NCBI GenBank assembly: GCA_018239705.1
Contig: JAFEGS010000615.1
Location: 1-8,321, forward strand
From: Verrucomicrobiota bacterium
GTDB lineage: Bacteria > Chlamydiota > Chlamydiia > Chlamydiales > FEN-1388
Length of the DNA stretch: 8,321 nt
Direction: 5' to 3'
This document shows, in pieces, positions 5,715 through 8,321 of the stretch. The position numbers were made by a program, and so were the translations under genes. The notes beneath the pieces are model-generated. The model had not been told where the DNA came from, searched no databases, and saw only the letters and a list, made by a program, of their open reading frames with translations. How positions within the stretch are numbered: the first letter of the stretch is position 1; each line of letters starts with the position of its first letter.

Positions 5715-7052
5715 ATGCATGATACGTCGAACAGTATGCCAAACAAACATATAGAACATAATCACTCATGTCTTAGCTGGAAGCTCTTTGAGGCGGCTAG
5801 CTTTTCTAAACGAGAAGTAGATATTGAATTTTTCACTAGCTACAGAAAAAGTCTTAAAAATAGTGAATCAGTGAACTTTGCAATACTGAAACGAGAAATT
5901 GGAAATGGGTCTGCAGAGACACAATATCTTCTTGCTGAGTGCTATAGAAGAGGCAAAGGTGTTAGGATCCTACCTCAGAAAGCCTATCATTACTATCACC
6001 TGGCAGCAGATCAAGGGCATGCAGGAGCTCAATTGCAATTAGGAATTCTCTATGAAGACGGTTGGGAAGTTGCACAATCGGAGGAAATGGCATTTTTTTA
6101 TTATCAATGTGCGGCAGATCAGAATCATCCCGATGCTTGGGCTAGGCTTGGATTGTGTTATGAGGAAGGTATTGGCACAGAACGTTCTCTAGAGCAAGCT
6201 ATAGACTGCTATCGAACTGCTGCAAAGCAAGGGAGCATTCTTGGACTTTATCATCTTGCCAAAGCGTACGAAATGGGTAATGGCATTGAAAAATCGTCAG
6301 CACAAGCGGCCATCTGTTACAAAAAACGTTTCCAGCTCATTCAATCAGCAGCAGATATGGGTAATGTGGAGATGCAAGTCCTTACTGCCCTTTGTTTCAA
6401 GCATGGAGAAGGTGTTGACCCTTCGCCTGAAGCGAGTATCCAGTACTTTACTCAAGCAGCAGAGAACAACAATGAATATGCACAGTACTATCTCGGGCAG
6501 TGTTATAGAACAGGGGATGGAGTCAAGCCATCTATTGAAAAGGCTATTTACTACTATACGCTCGCAGCAGATCAAGGCTGTGCACACGCTCAATTCAATC
6601 TGGGGTATCTTTTACATGATTCTCAGCGCTACTCTGAAGCTTTTCATTATTTTATGTGCGCATCCTCTAGTTCCTCAGGCTTTTATGCAAGAGAGAGTTC
6701 ATACATAGTAGCACAATGCCTTGAAGCGGGATGTGGTATTGCACGAAATCCGAGAAAGGCATTTTTTTATTATCGGCGTGCCGCAAAGGCCGGCCATCCT
6801 AAGGCCCAATGTCGATTAGGAAAAGTCTTTTATTTTGGAGAACTTGGCCGTAAAAAATCTTATGAGAGGGGCTTGCATTATTACACTGCAGCTGCTGATA
6901 ATAATCATCTGGACGCACTAGAAGAGCTGGCAGGCATTTATTCTGAGGGAATAGGCGTCGAGAAATCCCCTGAGAAGGCCAATGATTTGTTAAGAAAAAG
7001 AGCTTTCCTTCTTGCAGTCCTTGCCAATAAAGGGGATACTCCCTCGTTGTGA
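5715..7052 (+). CDS. Sel1-repeat (TPR-like) protein, 445 residues
   Basis: The start ATG at 5715 follows AAGGAGG with an eight-base gap. From residue 65 to 440 the protein is made of about ten Sel1-like repeats of 36-38 residues, at about 65, 101, 137, 173, 216, 251, 288, 322, 360 and 397. Their signature is A...LG..Y..G.GV..S...A..YY..AAD.G: for example YYLGQCYRTGDGVKPS, then A..YYTLAADQG. The fourth repeat carries a seven-residue insertion, and the seventh is degenerate, with the loop shortened and a Ser run (residues 317-321). Such solenoids bind other proteins. The N-terminal 64 residues are non-repetitive and contain no signal peptide or membrane segment, so a cytosolic or non-Sec-secreted scaffold is likely. 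Sel1 proteins are often expanded in bacteria that live in amoebae, where some act on host trafficking. The specific partner cannot be read from the sequence. It has its own promoter and appears monocistronic. Confidence 0.93.
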   Translation: MHDTSNSMPNKHIEHNHSCLSWKLFEAASFSKREVDIEFFTSYRKSLKNSESVNFAILKREIGNGSAETQYLLAECYRRGKGVRILPQKAYHYYHLAADQGHAGAQLQLGILYEDGWEVAQSEEMAFFYYQCAADQNHPDAWARLGLCYEEGIGTERSLEQAIDCYRTAAKQGSILGLYHLAKAYEMGNGIEKSSAQAAICYKKRFQLIQSAADMGNVEMQVLTALCFKHGEGVDPSPEASIQYFTQAAENNNEYAQYYLGQCYRTGDGVKPSIEKAIYYYTLAADQGCAHAQFNLGYLLHDSQRYSEAFHYFMCASSSSSGFYARESSYIVAQCLEAGCGIARNPRKAFFYYRRAAKAGHPKAQCRLGKVFYFGELGRKKSYERGLHYYTAAADNNHLDALEELAGIYSEGIGVEKSPEKANDLLRKRAFLLAVLANKGDTPSL

Positions 7053-7293
7053 ACAAACCCCGTCAAGAAGGGGGGGCAGACCTGCATAACTGCAAAAAAG
7101 AAATGGCAAAAGTCTTTAAGCGTGATGGGAGCTCTCTCGGCAGGATGATGCAGCGTTTTTCAGAGAAGTATGCTTGTAGCGTAGCTATACAAATTCAGAG
7201 TAGTAGGGGCGAGATTACCCAGTTTAGAAACTCTGGTGAATGATAAGACACAAAGCTGGGTGCGCCTATCAGCCCCTTGGTATAGTGGCAAGA
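7053..7293. other. Intergenic region without a supported gene
   Basis: A 64-codon plus-strand frame starts at a GTG overlapping the Sel1 stop (7049-7243), but it has no ribosome binding site and no recognisable product. On the minus strand the region continues from the hydrolase scrap at 7294-7449, with several stops in every frame. It may be further decayed tip sequence, but I cannot identify any piece of it. Confidence 0.45.
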
Positions 7294-7309
7294 CTAAAGG
7301 GGATTTTTT
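7273..7309 (+). terminator. Weak candidate terminator downstream of the Sel1 gene
   Basis: CCCCTT at 7273-7278 pairs with AAGGGG at 7297-7302 across an 18-base loop, followed by ATTTTTT. The stem is short and lies about 220 nt after the Sel1 stop, so its role is uncertain. It would also separate the plus-strand transcript from the minus-strand toxin remnants. Confidence 0.35.
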
Positions 7310-7449
7310 ACCCGATAATGCATGACATCTGCACAAGTTTCTGGGTCAATGCATGTTCCAGGAGCAATAGTAACTACGAGAATACGCTGCTGGATTTCTG
7401 GTGGACAAGCTAGAAGAGCAAGTTTGGTTTGGATAGCTCCTTCCTTAGT
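7294..7449 (-). pseudogene. Fragment of an alpha/beta-hydrolase-like RHS tip (core part)
   Basis: Beginning 1 bp after the stop of the MafI-like gene, the minus strand reads TKEGAIQTKLALLACPPEIQ, then QRILVVTIAPGTCIDPETC, then ADVMHYRVKNPL and a stop at 7294. I recognise this as the stretch after the nucleophile elbow of the serine-hydrolase-like domain found near the C-terminus of chlamydial RHS and related proteins (pattern HSxGAI..K.AL...P...R..I.VV.IAP). The elbow itself is cut: Lys-Glu precedes GAI, and the catalytic Ser and preceding His are missing. There is no start codon with a ribosome binding site. It is therefore a non-functional scrap left by recombination. The family call relies on remembered patterns, not on a search. 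Confidence 0.55.
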
Positions 7450-7450
7450 T

Positions 7451-7723
7451 TTAGGGGGCCTTTATAAGGCTTTTCAGGTGACCCCATTCAGATTCTTCAT
7501 ATCCCATAAATTTTCCGAATTCAGCTATAAGCTCGTACGTTTCGGATGAAATGGAGATGTCATATTCAAAAAGCTGAGAGACAAGATGATCATAAGCCAC
7601 TCCACACTCCCCGTGAGTAATGTAATCGTTGATTTCTTCCACATCTTCTGCAGGTAGGTTGTTTATAGTTTGCTTGAAGAGCTCTTCCATTTTTTCTTCA
7701 AAATTATACTGCTGATCAGTCAT
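7451..7723 (-). CDS. MafI-family immunity protein
   Basis: This is a 90-residue, acidic, all-helical-looking protein with ATG at 7723 and a weak AGGA about eight bases upstream. The C-terminal half has the MafI pattern: LP..D..EI.DYI.HGECGVAYDHL near residues 19-47, then I.IS..TYELIAEFGKFMGY and a Trp followed by LKSLI at the end. MafI proteins neutralise MafB toxins in Neisseria, and one characterised MafB toxin is an EndoU nuclease. Here the gene starts 28 bp after the stop of an EndoU tip on the same strand. Gene order (toxin then immunity), spacing and family pairing all agree, so it is the cognate antidote candidate, acting in the cytoplasm by binding the nuclease. Its C-terminus aligns well with the second, partial copy at 8179-8321. 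The family call is good; cognate pairing is inferred. Confidence 0.82.
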   Translation of the reverse strand: MTDQQYNFEEKMEELFKQTINNLPAEDVEEINDYITHGECGVAYDHLVSQLFEYDISISSETYELIAEFGKFMGYEESEWGHLKSLIKAP

Positions 7724-7751
7724 TTATAGTCCTATTATAAATTCGTATGGT

Positions 7752-8081
7752 TTAAGCTCCAGGATATCCAGTGATAATCCCTTCGCCTGCAGGCTCGATA
7801 ACAACTTTAATTTTCACACATTCTCTTTCAGCTATTGTACTAAATCTCACAGGCTTCCCTGCGTTCGTAAACAATGCCCCACTCTTACCCGTGGTTTGCT
7901 TCCAGATAATACTTGGATCCGTGGCAATATCAGAAACATAGTGCATTATCTTCTCAGAGCTCCATGTTGCAGGAAAAGGTGTCTTCCCAAATTGTCCAGG
8001 CCAAAGGTGACCACCACGTCCTGGCGTCTCACCAAATAAAATATGCGTAGTCCGGGACTCGCTTTTCAATATATTTATCAA
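7752..8081 (-). CDS. Orphan EndoU-type ribonuclease toxin tip
   Basis: The translation matches the bacterial EndoU nuclease domain along its length: THILFGE with His13, GRGGHLWPGQFGKTPFP with His25, TWSSEKIMHYVSDIATDP with Lys44, KQTTGKSG, VKIKVVIEPAGEGIITGYP at the end. The two His and a Lys are the expected catalytic set for RNA cleavage in this family. The domain is complete in length, but it is not joined to an RHS or other delivery module. The in-frame region opens only at 8090, after two TAA codons. The only nearby start is TTG at 8081, with no convincing ribosome binding site. It is therefore probably a displaced C-terminal tip. It becomes usable if recombination joins it to an RHS core, or it may be silent. 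Residue 88 is Cys (ERECVKIKVV), where the family usually has Gly. The immunity gene follows after 28 bp. Confidence 0.85.
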   Translation of the reverse strand: MINILKSESRTTHILFGETPGRGGHLWPGQFGKTPFPATWSSEKIMHYVSDIATDPSIIWKQTTGKSGALFTNAGKPVRFSTIAERECVKIKVVIEPAGEGIITGYPGA

Positions 8082-8178
8082 TGTGCTGCTTTATTACTCC
8101 ATGATAAGATAGGACTCTGAAATGAGTGATCCCAAAATGGTGCATCAGGGTGAGACTCAGGATCGATGATTGAACCTT
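8059..8178 (-). pseudogene. Fragment of an alpha/beta-hydrolase-like RHS tip (C-terminal end), frameshifted
   Basis: Directly after the stop of the partial MafI-like gene the minus strand reads KGSIIDPESHPDAPFWD, then HSFQSP in one frame (to about 8111). It continues in a second frame as LSYHGVIKQHIDKYIEKR (8112-8059), and the EndoU tip follows in the third frame from about 8060. Spliced together, SHPDAP, DHSFQSP and HIDKYI form the C-terminal end I recall from the hydrolase-like domain of chlamydial RHS proteins. Two single-base insertions explain the frame changes. This piece covers the part of the domain that follows the scrap at 7294-7449, so the two complement each other. It is not expressible as it stands. 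Confidence 0.5.
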
Positions 8179-8321
8179 TCACGATTTATTGGCTATAAAT
8201 TTTTTTAGTTCCATCCATTTTCCTTCATCAAATTCCATAAGCTGACCAAGTTTTGTAATCAGCTCAAAATTTTCTTGAGATATTGGAATGTTATAATAAT
8301 CTATCATTGCGCAAAGAGCTT
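8179..8321 (-). CDS. MafI-like immunity protein, C-terminal part, runs off the window
   Basis: The last 46 codons are visible, open to the right edge and ending at TGA (8181-8179). The translation ALCAMIDYYNIPIS, then ENFELITKLGQLMEF, then KWMELKKFI aligns without gaps with the C-terminus of the complete MafI-like protein at 7451-7723. Tyr, Ile-x-Ile-Ser, Glu-Leu-Ile, Gly, Met, Trp and Leu-Lys are shared, but roughly half of the residues differ. It is therefore a divergent paralogue rather than a recent duplicate, and should protect against a different, or formerly different, toxin tip beyond 8321. It may be intact. Confidence 0.72.
   Translation of the reverse strand, partial: ALCAMIDYYNIPISQENFELITKLGQLMEFDEGKWMELKKFIANKS

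Noticed and set aside
7049..7243. 64-codon frame overlapping the Sel1 stop codon
   Set aside because: The GTG start overlaps the Sel1 stop by chance, there is no ribosome binding site and the product is unrecognisable. Coupled translation cannot be excluded but has no positive support.
7273..7315. tRNA-like string (TTGGTATAGTGG followed by a GGGG/CCC pairing)
   Set aside because: It resembles a tRNA D-arm only superficially; there is no T-loop GTTCGA-type motif or acceptor stem at the right distance, and the hydrolase scrap overlaps it on the other strand.
1..8321. CRISPR array, integrase, transposase or phage genes
   Set aside because: No regularly spaced repeats and no translated match to recombinase, transposase or phage structural motifs were seen on either strand.

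Overview
The window looks like an accessory region of a chlamydia-like bacterium (Parachlamydiales type, e.g. relatives of Waddlia, Simkania or Parachlamydia). This assignment is an inference. It rests on a secreted RHS protein with the 'GD..VS....V.GP.P..L...YSS' N-terminal pattern I associate with chlamydial RHS proteins, on alpha/beta-hydrolase-like tip fragments of a kind I recall from the same group, on a Sel1-repeat protein, and on two fast-evolving, probably lineage-specific proteins. No rRNA, tRNA or housekeeping gene is present to fix the taxonomy.

Layout. Positions 1-3035 (minus) hold the 5' two thirds or so of a large RHS/YD-repeat gene. It has a signal peptide and an excellent ribosome binding site, stays open for 1011 codons, and runs off the left edge, so its variable toxin tip is not visible. 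Positions 3036-3420 form a divergent promoter region with one near-consensus sigma70 promoter and a leader hairpin. They lead into a 158-residue protein of unknown function (3421-3897, plus). Convergent with it, 7 bp away, is a 440-residue protein with a disordered, highly charged composition (3905-5227, minus). The plus-strand terminator of the 158-residue gene lies inside the 3' coding end of this neighbour.

Positions 5228-5714 are a divergent intergenic region. It contains a 170-bp nearly complete palindrome, which may be a MITE-like element or a structural/regulatory cruciform, followed by a near-consensus promoter that drives a 445-residue Sel1-repeat protein (5715-7052, plus).

From 7294 to the right edge everything readable is on the minus strand and looks like a reservoir of displaced polymorphic-toxin tips. 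Reading from right to left: the C-terminal part of a MafI-like immunity protein (8321-8179); the C-terminal scrap of an alpha/beta-hydrolase-like RHS tip (about 8178-8059); an EndoU nuclease tip (8081-7752, separated from the scrap by two apparent frameshifts); a complete MafI-like immunity gene (7723-7451); and a second hydrolase scrap covering a different part of the same domain (7449-7294). These pieces are probably the 3' wake of another RHS gene lying beyond position 8321. They fit tip switching, in which a new toxin/immunity pair is inserted and the old ones are pushed downstream and decay.

Functional picture. The RHS protein is a candidate secreted or surface polymorphic toxin. The EndoU module is a candidate RNA-cleaving warhead, and the MafI proteins are its candidate antidotes. 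The Sel1 protein and the two unknown proteins may be host- or envelope-interaction factors, but nothing in the sequence ties them directly to the toxin system.
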